Assembly: GCF_000160135.1 (NCBI RefSeq)
Contig: NZ_GG729933.1
Span: 254,816-318,815, forward strand
Length of the DNA stretch: 64,000 nucleotides
Source of the DNA: Oribacterium sp. oral taxon 078 str. F0262
Lineage (GTDB): Bacteria; Bacillota; Clostridia; Lachnospirales; Lachnospiraceae
Direction: 5' to 3'
Each line of letters begins with the position of its first letter. Position 1 is the first letter of the stretch. The notes beneath the pieces were generated by a model. It did not search any database. It saw nothing but the letters and a program-made list of their open reading frames with translations, and was not told where the DNA came from. This document shows positions 34,434 through 43,942 of the stretch, one piece after another. The position numbers and the translations under genes are program-made.

Positions 34434-35360
34434 ATGAAGAAGACAGCACTTGTTATTATGGCGGCGGGGATCGGCTCCCGTTTCGGAGGCGGAATCAAGC
34501 AGCTTGCCAGACTGGGCCCCTCGGGGGAGATCATCATGGACTACTCTGTGCATGACGCTCTGGAGGCGGGCTTTGACAGGATCATCTTTATCATCCGAAA
34601 GGAGATTGAGAAGGACTTCCGGGAGATCATAGGGGACAGGATCGCGAAGGCAGCGGACTGCAGCTATGCCTTTCAGGAGACGACGATGCTTCCCGAGGGC
34701 TTTTCCCTCCCGGAGGGGAGGACGAAGCCCTGGGGAACCGCGCACGCCCTGATCCAGGTCCGGGAGCAGATCGACTGTCCCTTTGCCGTGATCAACGCGG
34801 ATGACTTCTACGGCAGAGAGGGCTTTCGCCTGATTCATGATTATCTCGTGGAGGAGATGGATGAGACGAAGCCCTATGCGGATATCTGCATGGCGGGCTA
34901 TATCATCGGAAATACGCTCTCTGACAACGGAAGCGTAAACCGCGGCATCTGCAAAATGGGGGAGGGCTCTTATCTCTCCGAGATTCAGGAGACCTATGAC
35001 ATCAAAAAGGGAGAGGACGGCGTGATCCGGGGCATTGATCTTTCGGGGAAGGAGGTCCTCGTTCCGGAGAAGGCCATCGTATCGATGAATATGTTCGGAC
35101 TGCCGGAGAAATTCCTGGATACTTTGATCCAAAACTTCCCGAACTGGCTCCGGGAGCACGGGCAGGAGATGAAGTCGGAGTATCTCCTCCCGCAGGAGAT
35201 CGACAGGCTGATGAGAGAGGGGAAGGCGAGAGTCCGCGTGCTGGAGGACCACGACCGCTGGTTCGGCGTGACCTACGCGGAGGACAAGGCGCTGGTTGAG
35301 CGCTCGATCCGGGAGCTGGTAGAGGCCGGAGTATATCCGAGAGCGCTGTATCAGAACTAA
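34434..35360 (+). CDS. Sugar-phosphate nucleotidyltransferase family protein
   Basis: A 308-residue enzyme with the nucleotidyltransferase A fold: ALVIMAAGIGSRFGGGIKQL is the nucleotide-binding loop, followed by PSGEIIMDYSVHDALEAG, KPWGTAHALIQVREQI and FAVINADDFYG with the metal-binding Asp pair. It most resembles GalU-type or GDP-mannose-type pyrophosphorylases but differs from canonical GalU, and the sugar cannot be assigned. ATG 34434 has AAGGAGG upstream. It is the first gene of the run leading to glucokinase, consistent with sugar-phosphate metabolism. Confidence 0.82.
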   Translation: MKKTALVIMAAGIGSRFGGGIKQLARLGPSGEIIMDYSVHDALEAGFDRIIFIIRKEIEKDFREIIGDRIAKAADCSYAFQETTMLPEGFSLPEGRTKPWGTAHALIQVREQIDCPFAVINADDFYGREGFRLIHDYLVEEMDETKPYADICMAGYIIGNTLSDNGSVNRGICKMGEGSYLSEIQETYDIKKGEDGVIRGIDLSGKEVLVPEKAIVSMNMFGLPEKFLDTLIQNFPNWLREHGQEMKSEYLLPQEIDRLMREGKARVRVLEDHDRWFGVTYAEDKALVERSIRELVEAGVYPRALYQN

Positions 35361-35378
35361 GCGGGGGAAGAATCGCCT

Positions 35379-36815
35379 ATGGCGGAGACGAACAGGGAGA
35401 GGAGAAAGCAGGAGCTTCGCAGGAGGATGCTGGACTTTGCGGCGCTGGAGGAGAGAGACCGGCAGAAGGAGTCCAGGGATAAGGAGAAGCGGAGGCAGCT
35501 GGCCGCCGGGGAGCGGAGGCTTCGCGCGATATGCTTTTTCTTTCTGGGACTTGTCCTTTTTCTTATCCTGCTGCTTTTTCTCCACTTTCTCCTCTACCGC
35601 TGCTACCGCCGAAGCTCTGTAAACTGGAGCAGGGATTTCCGGGCGGAGCGCCGGGATACGGACAATAATTATGAGAGCTATCTGCCCTATGGAGAGGGGA
35701 TGCTCCGGATCACGAGGGATGGAGCAAGCTATCTCGGACTAAAGGGGAAGCAGCATTGGAATCAGGCCTTCGAAATGAATCAGCCCTTTGTCTCGGTAAA
35801 CGGTGATTTTGCGGCAGTGGCGGAGCAGGGTGGAAATGCCATTTATATCATGGCCAAGTCCGGCCCCACGGGCTCCGCGAAGACGAGCCTTCCGATCACA
35901 AAGCTGACGGTCTCCGGGAAGGGAGTGGTCTACGCGGTCCTGGAGGACCGGAACGCAAGCTATATCAGCGTCTTTACGAAGGAGGGGAGAGCTCTCGATA
36001 TCAGCATCAAGTCCGTATTGAAGGGGGACGGCTATCCTCTGGATCTCTCGGTCTCGCCGGACGGTACGGAGCTCATGGTTTCCTATGTTTTCCTGGAAAA
36101 CGGCAGCCTGAAAAATAAGATCGTCTTTTATAATCTCTCGGAGACCGGGAGGGACGCCGGCGCAAGCCGTGTGGTCGGAGGCTTTACGAACGGCCTCGAG
36201 GGACACCTTGCGGGGAGGGTTCATTTCTCCGATGCGGGACATGCGGAGGCCTTCCACGACGGCGGCATCCTCTTCTACTCGACAAAGCAGCCGTCCAGTC
36301 CGGTGGAGAAGCTATCGGTGCAGGAGAAATCCACGATCCGGGCGATTGCCTGGGGGGACAGGGCGCTTGCGCTGATCACGGACAGCGGAAGATCCGAAGC
36401 GGAGAGCAGTGAGGAGAGCACGGATCCCTCTCGGGAGGAGAGCGGGACCCCGCAGGGAGAGGAAAGCAGCGCGGCGGAGACAGAGGGAAAGACGAAGGAA
36501 AAGGAAAAAGAGAAAGAAAAGGAAAAGAAGAAAAAGACGGAGCCCTACCGCCTGAAGGTCTATGATCTCGAGGGCAGGGAGCTTTTGGACCGGGGCGTTT
36601 CCCTCGGCGCCGAGGGGCTCTCCATAGACGGGGACAAGGTCTTTCTCTACCATGACACGGCGCTTTTGATCTATGATATCCACGGCAGGCTGCGCTTCCG
36701 GGGAGAGCTGGATCTCCCGATCGAGAGCGTGCGCGCGACATCCTCCTTCGGCCCCTTTGGAGGCAGCATTTTAGTGGGGAGCGACGGAATCCTGAAAAGC
36801 GTTCGGCTCCGCTGA
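35379..36815 (+). CDS. DUF5711 family membrane-anchored protein
   Basis: A 478-residue protein. Residues 1-48 are a charged coiled stretch rich in Glu, Arg and Lys, followed by one transmembrane helix (about 50-72, FFFLGLVLFLILLLFLHFLL). The outside part has repeated beta-strand units typical of a beta-propeller (VSVNGDFAAVAEQGGNAIYI, LSVSPDGTELMVSY, SIDGDKVFLYHDTALLIYD) and is interrupted by an acidic/lysine low-complexity insert near residues 350-390. This layout fits DUF5711, a Lachnospiraceae family without known function. A possible wall or secretion scaffold role is only inference. Confidence 0.75.
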   Translation: MAETNRERRKQELRRRMLDFAALEERDRQKESRDKEKRRQLAAGERRLRAICFFFLGLVLFLILLLFLHFLLYRCYRRSSVNWSRDFRAERRDTDNNYESYLPYGEGMLRITRDGASYLGLKGKQHWNQAFEMNQPFVSVNGDFAAVAEQGGNAIYIMAKSGPTGSAKTSLPITKLTVSGKGVVYAVLEDRNASYISVFTKEGRALDISIKSVLKGDGYPLDLSVSPDGTELMVSYVFLENGSLKNKIVFYNLSETGRDAGASRVVGGFTNGLEGHLAGRVHFSDAGHAEAFHDGGILFYSTKQPSSPVEKLSVQEKSTIRAIAWGDRALALITDSGRSEAESSEESTDPSREESGTPQGEESSAAETEGKTKEKEKEKEKEKKKKTEPYRLKVYDLEGRELLDRGVSLGAEGLSIDGDKVFLYHDTALLIYDIHGRLRFRGELDLPIESVRATSSFGPFGGSILVGSDGILKSVRLR

Positions 36816-36890
36816 CGGCTTTTCGGGAGAGAGGGAGCGGAGAAAGAGTATGAGAGAGGCGGAGCATTTCGAGCAGATCGGAGAGGGCCT

Positions 36891-37850
36891 ATGAATCAGT
36901 ATTGTGTCGGTATCGATGTGGGGGGGACCACGGTAAAGTGCGGGATTTTTACCTATAACGGGCTTCTTCTGGATAAGTGGGAGGTGCCCAGCCGAAAGGC
37001 GGAGAACGGCCGCTATATCCTCCCAGATGTGGCGGATGAGCTGAAGAAGCATCTCTCGGAGAAGACCATCGAGGAAGAAGATATCGCGGGGATCGGGATC
37101 GGTGTGCCGGGGCCGGTCGAGCCAAACGGATATGTGCATATCTGCGTGAATCTGGGCTGGGAGGACCGCTGGCCCGCGAAGGAGCTCAGGGAGCTCATGG
37201 GCGGGAGGATTCCCTGCGCCTGCGGGAATGACGCCAATGTGGCGGCGCTCGGGGAGATGTGGCAGGGCGGCGGCAGAGGGCACGAGAACCTGCTCATGGT
37301 GACGCTCGGAACCGGTGTCGGAGGGGGACTTATCATGAACGGCCGCATCGTGACCGGGGCGCACGGCGCCGGGGGAGAGATCGGCCATATCCATGTGAGA
37401 GAGGAAGAAGAGGAGAGCTGCAACTGCGGGGGACGGGGCTGTCTGGAACAGGTCGCGAGTGCGACAGGCATCGTCCATGAGGCCCAGCGGAGGCTTTCCC
37501 GCCGGAAGGATCATTCAAAGCTCCGGGTCTACGGGAAGGCGCTCAGCGCGAAGGATGTCTTCGACTGCGCAAAGGAAGGGGACATCATCGCCCGGGAGAC
37601 GGTGGAGTGCAGCATGCGCTACCTCGGCATCGTCCTCGCCCAGGTCTCGATGATCGCGGACCCCGAGGTCTATGTCATCGGAGGCGGCGTCTCGAAGGCG
37701 GGGAATTTCCTGCTCGAGATGCTCAGAAAGTATTACGAGGAGTATACGCCGATTCTGAAGCCCGAGCAGAAGGCGGAGATCATGCTGGCGACGCTCGGAA
37801 ACGACGCCGGAATCTATGGCTGTGCCCGCCTGATGCTGGAAAACGATTAG
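36891..37850 (+). CDS. glcK: ROK-family glucokinase
   Basis: A 319-residue cytoplasmic kinase. CVGIDVGGTTVKCGIF is the ATP phosphate motif, GIGIGVPGPVEPNG and GNDANVAALGE the sugar-binding part, TLGTGVGGGLI the second phosphate loop, and GEIGHIHV followed by CNCGGRGCLEQ the ROK zinc signature. It phosphorylates glucose to glucose 6-phosphate. All residues expected for activity are visible and the length is normal. It lies in the same-strand run with the nucleotidyltransferase and mutS2. Confidence 0.93.
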   Translation: MNQYCVGIDVGGTTVKCGIFTYNGLLLDKWEVPSRKAENGRYILPDVADELKKHLSEKTIEEEDIAGIGIGVPGPVEPNGYVHICVNLGWEDRWPAKELRELMGGRIPCACGNDANVAALGEMWQGGGRGHENLLMVTLGTGVGGGLIMNGRIVTGAHGAGGEIGHIHVREEEEESCNCGGRGCLEQVASATGIVHEAQRRLSRRKDHSKLRVYGKALSAKDVFDCAKEGDIIARETVECSMRYLGIVLAQVSMIADPEVYVIGGGVSKAGNFLLEMLRKYYEEYTPILKPEQKAEIMLATLGNDAGIYGCARLMLEND

Positions 37851-37955
37851 AGAATTGGGCTTTGCCCCGCGGCTTTTGTTTGTTTGAACAGACTTCTCCG
37901 GCTTCTTTAAAGGAGAAGAGATATTGGGAGAAGGGATATCGCCGGAAAGAGCGGA

Positions 37956-40436
37956 ATGAACGAAAAGGTATATCGGACACTGGAATTTCATAAGATTCTC
38001 TCGGCTCTCTCGGAAAGGGCGGACTCCGGGGAGGGAAAGAGGCTTGCGGAGGGACTTCGCCCCGCTTCGGAGTCTTCGGAGATCGAGAGAAGGCTGCAGG
38101 AGACGGAGGACGCGCTGGATCGGATCCGGCTCTATGGCCCTTTCCGCTTCTCCGGACTCAGAGAGCTCTCCGCCTCTCTTAAGCGCCTGGAGATCGCGTC
38201 CTCTCTCTCGATCCCGGAGCTTTTGCAGTTTTCCGCGCTTTTGGATCTTACGGAAAGGGCGAGGAGCTACGGCAGAGCAGAGGAGAAGGCGGAAGAGAAG
38301 GGGGAAGAGAAGAGAAGCGGGGGCAGGGGACATTATACGAGAAATGCCGCAGAGAGAGCGGCGGAGGAGAGGGAGAAGAGACAGCGGGAGGACAGCCTGA
38401 TCGGATATTTCCGGGCCCTTTTGCCGCTTTCTCCGGAGAATCGGGAGCTCAAGAGATGCATCCTCTCGGAGGAGCAGATCGCAGATGACGCCAGCGCGGG
38501 ACTTTCCTCCGTGAGGAGACGGATCCGCTCCTTGGAGGAGCAGATTCATTCTCAGCTTTCCTCCCTCCTTGCGAGCTCGCAGAAGATGCTTCAGGATTCC
38601 GTCATTACGATGCGGGACGGAAGATACTGCCTTCCGGTGAAGGCGGAATACAAGAGCTCCTTTCCCGGCATGATCCACGATCAGAGCTCGACCGGCGCGA
38701 CGCTTTTCATCGAGCCTCAGAGCATCGTGAGGCGGAATAATGAGATCCGTGAGCTGAGGGCGGAGGAGAAGAGGGAGATCGAGAAGCTGCTGGAGAGGCT
38801 CTCCGCCTCTTTAAGCCCGCATACGGAGGGGCTTTCGGAGAATATCCGGCTTCTCTCGCATCTCGACTTCGTATTCGCAAAGGCAAAGCTTTCTCTGGGG
38901 ATGAAGGCCGTGAGGCCGCGCTTTTCCGAAAAGCGCGCGCTCTCCCTCCGGGAGGCGAGACATCCTTTGATCCCGGGGGACAGGGTCGTGCCGATTACGA
39001 TCCGACTGGGCTCGGACTTCACGATGCTTGTGATCACGGGACCGAATACGGGAGGAAAGACGGTCTGCTTAAAGACGGCAGGGCTTCTCCAGCTCATGGG
39101 GCAGGCGGGACTTTTCATCCCGGCGGCGGAGGGCTCGGAGCTCGCGCTTTTCCGGGAAATCTTCGCCGATATCGGAGATGAGCAGAGCATTGAGCAGAGT
39201 CTGTCCACCTTTTCCGCCCATATGAGCAATACGGTCCGCATCCTGCGGGAGGCGGATGAGGAGAGCCTCTGTCTCTTCGATGAGCTCGGCGCGGGGACGG
39301 ATCCCACAGAGGGGGCGGCGCTTGCGATGGCGATCCTCCACACTCTTCATGAGAGAGGGATCCGGAGCATTGCGACGACGCACTACGCGGAGATCAAGGT
39401 CTACGCCCTCTCTACGCCCGGCGTGGAAAATGCAGGCTGCGAGTTTGACTTAAACAGTCTGAGCCCTACCTACCGGCTCCTGATCGGTGTGCCGGGAAAA
39501 TCCAATGCCTTTGCGATTTCCCGGAAGCTCGGACTCCCGGAGGAGATCATCGAAGACGCCGGGAGGCGCCTGGAAGCGGGGGATGTGAAGCTTGAGGATG
39601 TGATCGCGAGCCTGGAGGAGAGCCGCATCACCGCAGAGCGGGAGAGGCAGGAGATCGAGCGCTATCGCGAGGAGATCGCGGAGTACAAGCGGAGGGCGAG
39701 AGAGTCCTCAAAGGGTGTCGAAAAGGGCCGGGACAAGATCTTAAACCGCGCGAGGGAGGAGGCCGCTTCGATCCTCGCGGAGGCGAAGGAGACGGCGGAC
39801 TCCATCGTGAAGGAGCTCAGGAAGAGAGAGCAAAGCGGCGGCTCCACGCTGGAAGCGGAGAAGCTCCGCTCCGGACTGAAGCAGGAGCTTCGGGAGCTGC
39901 AGGGGGAGCTCGGGAAGACGGAGAGGGCGAGGGGGCCGGCGAGGCCGCTCTCCAAAAATAAGATCAGGATCGGTGACATCGTGCGGGTGCTGCCCCTGAA
40001 TCTGACGGCGCGGGTCTCCACCCTCCCGGACCGGGATGAGATGCTCTTTGTGACGGCGGGCATCATCCGGACGAAGGTCGCCCTGAAGGATCTGGAGCTT
40101 TTGCAGCGGGCCCCGGCCCTGCAGACGGAGTCCGGACAGAGAGGAGGACAGAAATCCTCCGGAGGGATGAGGGTGCAGAAGGCCCTTCGGATCTCTCCGG
40201 AGATCAAGCTGATCGGGAAAATGACGGCGGAGGCCATGCCGGAGCTCTCTAAGTATCTGGACGATGCCTGCCTCGCCCATCTCCCGGAGGTCCGCATCGT
40301 CCATGGGAGGGGGACGGGCGCCCTTCGGAATATGGTGCACGGAATGCTCCGGAAGGATCCGCATATCGAATCCTTCCGCCTCGGGGAGTACGGGGAGGGC
40401 TCGGACGGGGTGACGATCGCCTATTTTAAGAAGTAG
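37956..40436 (+). CDS. mutS2: MutS2 family ATPase/endonuclease
   Basis: An 826-residue DNA- and ribosome-acting ATPase. The N-terminal core has ERRLQETEDALDRIR; the ATPase has Walker A VITGPNTGGKTVCLKT, Walker B LCLFDELGAGTDPTEGAAL and the switch His in STHYAEIK-like ATTHYAEIKVYAL. A coiled segment (about 520-640) leads to the C-terminal Smr domain with LDDACLAHLPEVRIVHGRGT. It suppresses recombination and splits collided ribosomes in Firmicutes. An unusual charged insert (about 105-145: Glu/Lys/Arg-rich) interrupts the N-terminal part. Confidence 0.95.
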   Translation: MNEKVYRTLEFHKILSALSERADSGEGKRLAEGLRPASESSEIERRLQETEDALDRIRLYGPFRFSGLRELSASLKRLEIASSLSIPELLQFSALLDLTERARSYGRAEEKAEEKGEEKRSGGRGHYTRNAAERAAEEREKRQREDSLIGYFRALLPLSPENRELKRCILSEEQIADDASAGLSSVRRRIRSLEEQIHSQLSSLLASSQKMLQDSVITMRDGRYCLPVKAEYKSSFPGMIHDQSSTGATLFIEPQSIVRRNNEIRELRAEEKREIEKLLERLSASLSPHTEGLSENIRLLSHLDFVFAKAKLSLGMKAVRPRFSEKRALSLREARHPLIPGDRVVPITIRLGSDFTMLVITGPNTGGKTVCLKTAGLLQLMGQAGLFIPAAEGSELALFREIFADIGDEQSIEQSLSTFSAHMSNTVRILREADEESLCLFDELGAGTDPTEGAALAMAILHTLHERGIRSIATTHYAEIKVYALSTPGVENAGCEFDLNSLSPTYRLLIGVPGKSNAFAISRKLGLPEEIIEDAGRRLEAGDVKLEDVIASLEESRITAERERQEIERYREEIAEYKRRARESSKGVEKGRDKILNRAREEAASILAEAKETADSIVKELRKREQSGGSTLEAEKLRSGLKQELRELQGELGKTERARGPARPLSKNKIRIGDIVRVLPLNLTARVSTLPDRDEMLFVTAGIIRTKVALKDLELLQRAPALQTESGQRGGQKSSGGMRVQKALRISPEIKLIGKMTAEAMPELSKYLDDACLAHLPEVRIVHGRGTGALRNMVHGMLRKDPHIESFRLGEYGEGSDGVTIAYFKK

Positions 40437-40477
40437 GGAGGATCGGAGGCGCGCTTTTTGCGAGAGAGGAGAGAAGC

Positions 40478-41233
40478 TTGACGGAGAAGCAGAGGATATT
40501 GATCGTGGATGATGACAGCTCTATTTCGGAGCTGATCTCTCTCTATCTGGAGAAGGAGTGCTTCGACACCCGCATGGTGGAGGATGGGGAGGAAGCGCTC
40601 CGGATCGTTCCCGAGTACCGGCCGGACCTCATCATTTTGGATCTGATGCTGCCCGGCATCGACGGATACGAGGTCTGCAGGAGGCTTCGCATGAGGTCCT
40701 CTGTGCCGGTCATCATGCTCTCCGCCAAGGGGGAGACCTTCGACAAGGTTCTGGGGCTTGAGCTCGGGGCGGACGACTATATGATAAAGCCCTTTGACTC
40801 CAAGGAGCTGGTGGCCAGGGTGAAGGCAGTGCTTCGGCGCTGCCCGAAGAAAAGAGGAGACGCCGCTCTCCCCGGGGAGAGCGCGGAGACTGTCCGAAGG
40901 GCGGAGCCGGAGGGAGGGCTTCGGAGCGGAAATTATATCGAGTACCCCGAGCTCATTATCAATCAGAGCAATTATTCCGTATTCTACCGGGGAAAGCCGG
41001 TGGAGATGCCTCCGAAGGAGCTGGAGCTCCTCTACTTTCTCGCGAGCTCTCCGAACCAGGTCTTTACGAGGGAACAGCTCCTGGACCATATCTGGGGCTA
41101 TGAGTTCGCCGGGGATTCCCGCACGGTGGATGTCCACATCAAGCGCCTCCGGGAGAAGATCTCCGGAAACGGTGCCTGGGAGATCGCGACGGTCTGGGGG
41201 ATCGGCTACAAATTCAGGACAGCGCAGGCATGA
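40478..41233 (+). CDS. OmpR/PhoB-type response regulator
   Basis: A 251-residue response regulator. The receiver domain has ILIVDDDSSISELISLYLE, the phosphoacceptor Asp in PDLIILDLMLPGIDGYEV, the switch Ser in VIMLSAKG and the Lys in GADDYMIKPFDSKEL. The C-terminal winged helix has MPPKELELLYFLASSPNQVF and SRTVDVHIKRLREKI. A TTG codon at 40478 is the likely start, as GAGAGGAG lies just upstream and no ATG is available before the conserved strand. It overlaps the kinase gene by four bases. A spacer between the domains (about 125-155) is longer than usual. Confidence 0.92.
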   Translation: MTEKQRILIVDDDSSISELISLYLEKECFDTRMVEDGEEALRIVPEYRPDLIILDLMLPGIDGYEVCRRLRMRSSVPVIMLSAKGETFDKVLGLELGADDYMIKPFDSKELVARVKAVLRRCPKKRGDAALPGESAETVRRAEPEGGLRSGNYIEYPELIINQSNYSVFYRGKPVEMPPKELELLYFLASSPNQVFTREQLLDHIWGYEFAGDSRTVDVHIKRLREKISGNGAWEIATVWGIGYKFRTAQA

Positions 41234-42645
41234 AGAGATCCTTCTACCTCAAGTTTCTGCTCACCTACCTGGTCTTCGGGCTTCTGAGCTTCCTGATCAG
41301 CGCGCTCGCGGCCTCCCCGATGACGAAGCGCTATCTCTTCCGGGAGCAGGCGAACAATCTCTACTCGGAGGCGACGCTGATCGCGACCGCCTATTCGGAT
41401 CAGAACAAGGCGGGGCTCTCCGAGGAGCTCATCAATGAGCAGATGAGGGCGGTCGCGGCCTTTCTCCGGGTGGACATCTGGCTTGTGGACAGGAAGGGAC
41501 GGATCATCTCAGACTCTGACTCGGAGAAGCGGAAGGATCAGCAGATTCCGGATTTCGATGAGGCGATCCCCGGAGGGAGGCGCTGGACCATCGGCGATTA
41601 CCGGGGGATGTTTTCCGAGGAGGTGCTCAGTGTGGCGGCCCCGATCACGAGGGAATATTTCACCGGAGGCTATGTGCTCATCCACCTTCCCTCCCGGGAG
41701 CTTCGGCGCTCGGAATCGGAGATTCTCGCGATCATCTACCGGACCAGTCTGATTCTCTTTCTGCTCTCTCTCCTCATCCTCCTCGTCTTTTACTTCATCG
41801 TATTCCGCCCGCTCCGCTCCATCACCACGGGAGCCATGAAATACGCCGCGGGGGATTACGCCTATCGGATCGAGGTGAAGTCCCGGGACGAGATGGGATA
41901 CCTCGCGGAGACACTGAACTTTATGTCGGAGGAGATCGGAAAGGCGGATGAGTACCAGAGGCAGTTTATCGCCAATGTGAGCCATGACTTCCGCTCTCCG
42001 CTCACCTCCATCAAGGGCTATCTGGAGGCGATTCTCGACGGAACCATCCCGCCGGAGATGGAGCGGAAATATCTGCAGCGCCTGATCGTGGAGACGGAGA
42101 GACTGGAGAAGCTCACAGGCTCCCTCCTCTCTCTGAATTCCGTGGAGCAGAAGGGCTTTCTGATTCGGAGCAGCTTCGATGTCAATCAGGTCATAAAGTC
42201 GGTCTGCGAGAGCTTTGAGATGAGCTGTCAGAAGAAGAGGATCACCTTCGAGCTCACCTTCTCGGAGAAGCGGGAGCCGGTCTATGCGGATCACGCCAGG
42301 ATACAGCAGGTGCTCTATAATCTGATCGACAACGCGCTGAAGTTCTCCGGGGAGAACTCCGTGATCGGGATTCGGAGCGGGCTTCGGGGCACAAAGGTCT
42401 TCGTCTCCGTGAAGGACAGTGGGATCGGGATTCCGAAGAAGGATCTGACGAAGATCTGGGATCGTTTTTATAAGACAGATCTCTCCCGGGGAAGGGACAA
42501 GCAGGGCACGGGGCTCGGACTTTCCATCGTAAAGTCCATCATTCACGCGCACGGCGAGAATATCGACTGTGTCTCTACGGAGGGAGTCGGGACGGAATTC
42601 ACCTTCACGCTGACGGCGGCGGACCATGAGGACGGAGAATCATGA
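41230..42645 (+). CDS. Sensor histidine kinase
   Basis: A 471-residue membrane kinase. TM1 is at about residues 8-30, an extracytoplasmic sensor region at about 31-170, TM2 at about 172-195 (LILFLLSLLILLVFYFIVF), then HAMP, the phosphoacceptor helix with NVSHDFRSPLTSIKGYLEA, and an ATPase domain with NALKFSGEN, DSGIGIPKKD and GTGLGLSIV. It phosphorylates the response regulator encoded upstream. Its last bases overlap the start of the HtrA-like gene, so all three are co-translated and the pseudoprotease may act in the same signalling path. Confidence 0.94.
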   Translation: MKRSFYLKFLLTYLVFGLLSFLISALAASPMTKRYLFREQANNLYSEATLIATAYSDQNKAGLSEELINEQMRAVAAFLRVDIWLVDRKGRIISDSDSEKRKDQQIPDFDEAIPGGRRWTIGDYRGMFSEEVLSVAAPITREYFTGGYVLIHLPSRELRRSESEILAIIYRTSLILFLLSLLILLVFYFIVFRPLRSITTGAMKYAAGDYAYRIEVKSRDEMGYLAETLNFMSEEIGKADEYQRQFIANVSHDFRSPLTSIKGYLEAILDGTIPPEMERKYLQRLIVETERLEKLTGSLLSLNSVEQKGFLIRSSFDVNQVIKSVCESFEMSCQKKRITFELTFSEKREPVYADHARIQQVLYNLIDNALKFSGENSVIGIRSGLRGTKVFVSVKDSGIGIPKKDLTKIWDRFYKTDLSRGRDKQGTGLGLSIVKSIIHAHGENIDCVSTEGVGTEFTFTLTAADHEDGES

Positions 42646-43910
42646 AAGAGAAAGACTTCATCAGGGAGAAAATCGTGGGTCGGAGAGCGGGGCGGGGAAA
42701 GCGCCTTCTCCGCCTTCTCATGCTCCTTTGCTCGGCCCTTCTGTTCGGCTTTGTCGCGGCCCTGGCCTTTGCGCTCTCGGAGCCCCGCCTCGCAAAGCTC
42801 TTTCGAACGGAGACTCCGGAGTCCGTAGAGCTGCAGTCGGAGGAGTCGAGTGAGGAGAGCAGGGAGGAGTCGAGCGAGGAGAGCAGGGAGGAGACGGAAT
42901 CGGAAGCTCTGGAGAAGAGGATACGCACGGAGATCGAAAGCTATGATTTCCCGGTCTCCGCCTATGAGAGGATGATTTCCAACCTGAAAAAGGTCTCCTC
43001 GGATGCCGAGAAATCCCTGGCAGAGGTCCGAAGGAGGGAGAGCGGGACGGATTTCCTCGGAGAGAGCATGGATTCGGAGAACAGCTGGGCCGGCATCATC
43101 CTCGCAAAGACCGGGGATGAGCTCCTGGTCCTCTGCCCGATCGATGCGGTGCGGGAAGGAGGAAATCTGAGCATCTCCGTGCTCCGGGAGGAGGGGCACG
43201 AGGCCTCCGTAAAGGCGAGGGACAGGACAGATCGTCTCGCGATCCTCTCTGTTCCGATCGCTTCTCTGAGCGAAAAGGAACGGGAGGAGACCAAGGCGAT
43301 CCCCCTCGGAAACTCCAGGCTCCTGCAAAGGGGGGACACTCTCCTCGCCATCGGAGCGCCCTCCGGCTTCCTCTATTCCTCCGCCAGGGGCCTGGTCTCC
43401 TACCTCTCCTACGACTATCCCTCGACAGACAGGACGGTGGAGAACATTCAGCTCAATCTGGAACAGGAGGAGAAGCTCGGGACCTATCTCCTAAACAGCT
43501 CCGGAGAGCTCGTGGGGATCCTCTTCCCGGAGGGAGAGGGAGGAGGCGGCTATCATGAGATCCTCGGAATCTCGGATCTTGTGGGAAGCCTGGAGCGTCT
43601 CAGCAACGGAGAGCAGCTCCCCTACCTCGGACTGAAGCTCCAGAAGGTGACGCCGGAGATGGAGCAAAGGGGGATCCCGAAGGGGATTTATATCAGAAGC
43701 TGCGAGGAGGGCTCCCCCGCCTTCCTCGCCGGGATACAGTCGGGCGATATTCTCTCGAAGCTGAATGGGGGAGGGATCGAATCCCCGCAGGACCTCCAGA
43801 AGATGATGAAGGAGCTTCACCCGGGAGAGAATGCGGAGCTCACCGTACTCCGCCAGAAGGGGCAGGGCTACCGCGAGATTTCCTTTCAGCTCTCTCTCGG
43901 GGAGCGCTGA
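42642..43910 (+). CDS. HtrA-like membrane-anchored protein with degenerate protease domain and PDZ
   Basis: A 422-residue protein with one N-terminal transmembrane helix (about 23-46), a Glu/Ser-rich linker with EESSEESREESSEESREE-type repeats, a trypsin-like domain (about 120-310) and a PDZ domain (about 325-420: LPYLGLKLQKVTPEMEQRG, GSPAFLAGIQSGDILSKLNG). The usual catalytic His block and GNSGGP Ser block are not there: where they are expected I see LLVLCPIDAV and YLLNSSGELVGI; the Asp-like TDRLAILSV remains. It is therefore probably inactive as a protease and may bind unfolded wall or envelope proteins. The ATG overlaps the kinase gene stop. Confidence 0.82.
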   Translation: MKEKDFIREKIVGRRAGRGKRLLRLLMLLCSALLFGFVAALAFALSEPRLAKLFRTETPESVELQSEESSEESREESSEESREETESEALEKRIRTEIESYDFPVSAYERMISNLKKVSSDAEKSLAEVRRRESGTDFLGESMDSENSWAGIILAKTGDELLVLCPIDAVREGGNLSISVLREEGHEASVKARDRTDRLAILSVPIASLSEKEREETKAIPLGNSRLLQRGDTLLAIGAPSGFLYSSARGLVSYLSYDYPSTDRTVENIQLNLEQEEKLGTYLLNSSGELVGILFPEGEGGGGYHEILGISDLVGSLERLSNGEQLPYLGLKLQKVTPEMEQRGIPKGIYIRSCEEGSPAFLAGIQSGDILSKLNGGGIESPQDLQKMMKELHPGENAELTVLRQKGQGYREISFQLSLGER

Positions 43911-43942
43911 AGCGGATGAGCCGTTAGGGAAGAGGATAAGAA

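Noticed and set aside
33456-35585. 709-residue open frame on the minus strand
   Set aside because: It runs antisense through the MBL and nucleotidyltransferase genes, both with clear family motifs; composition is that of a mirrored GC-rich coding strand.
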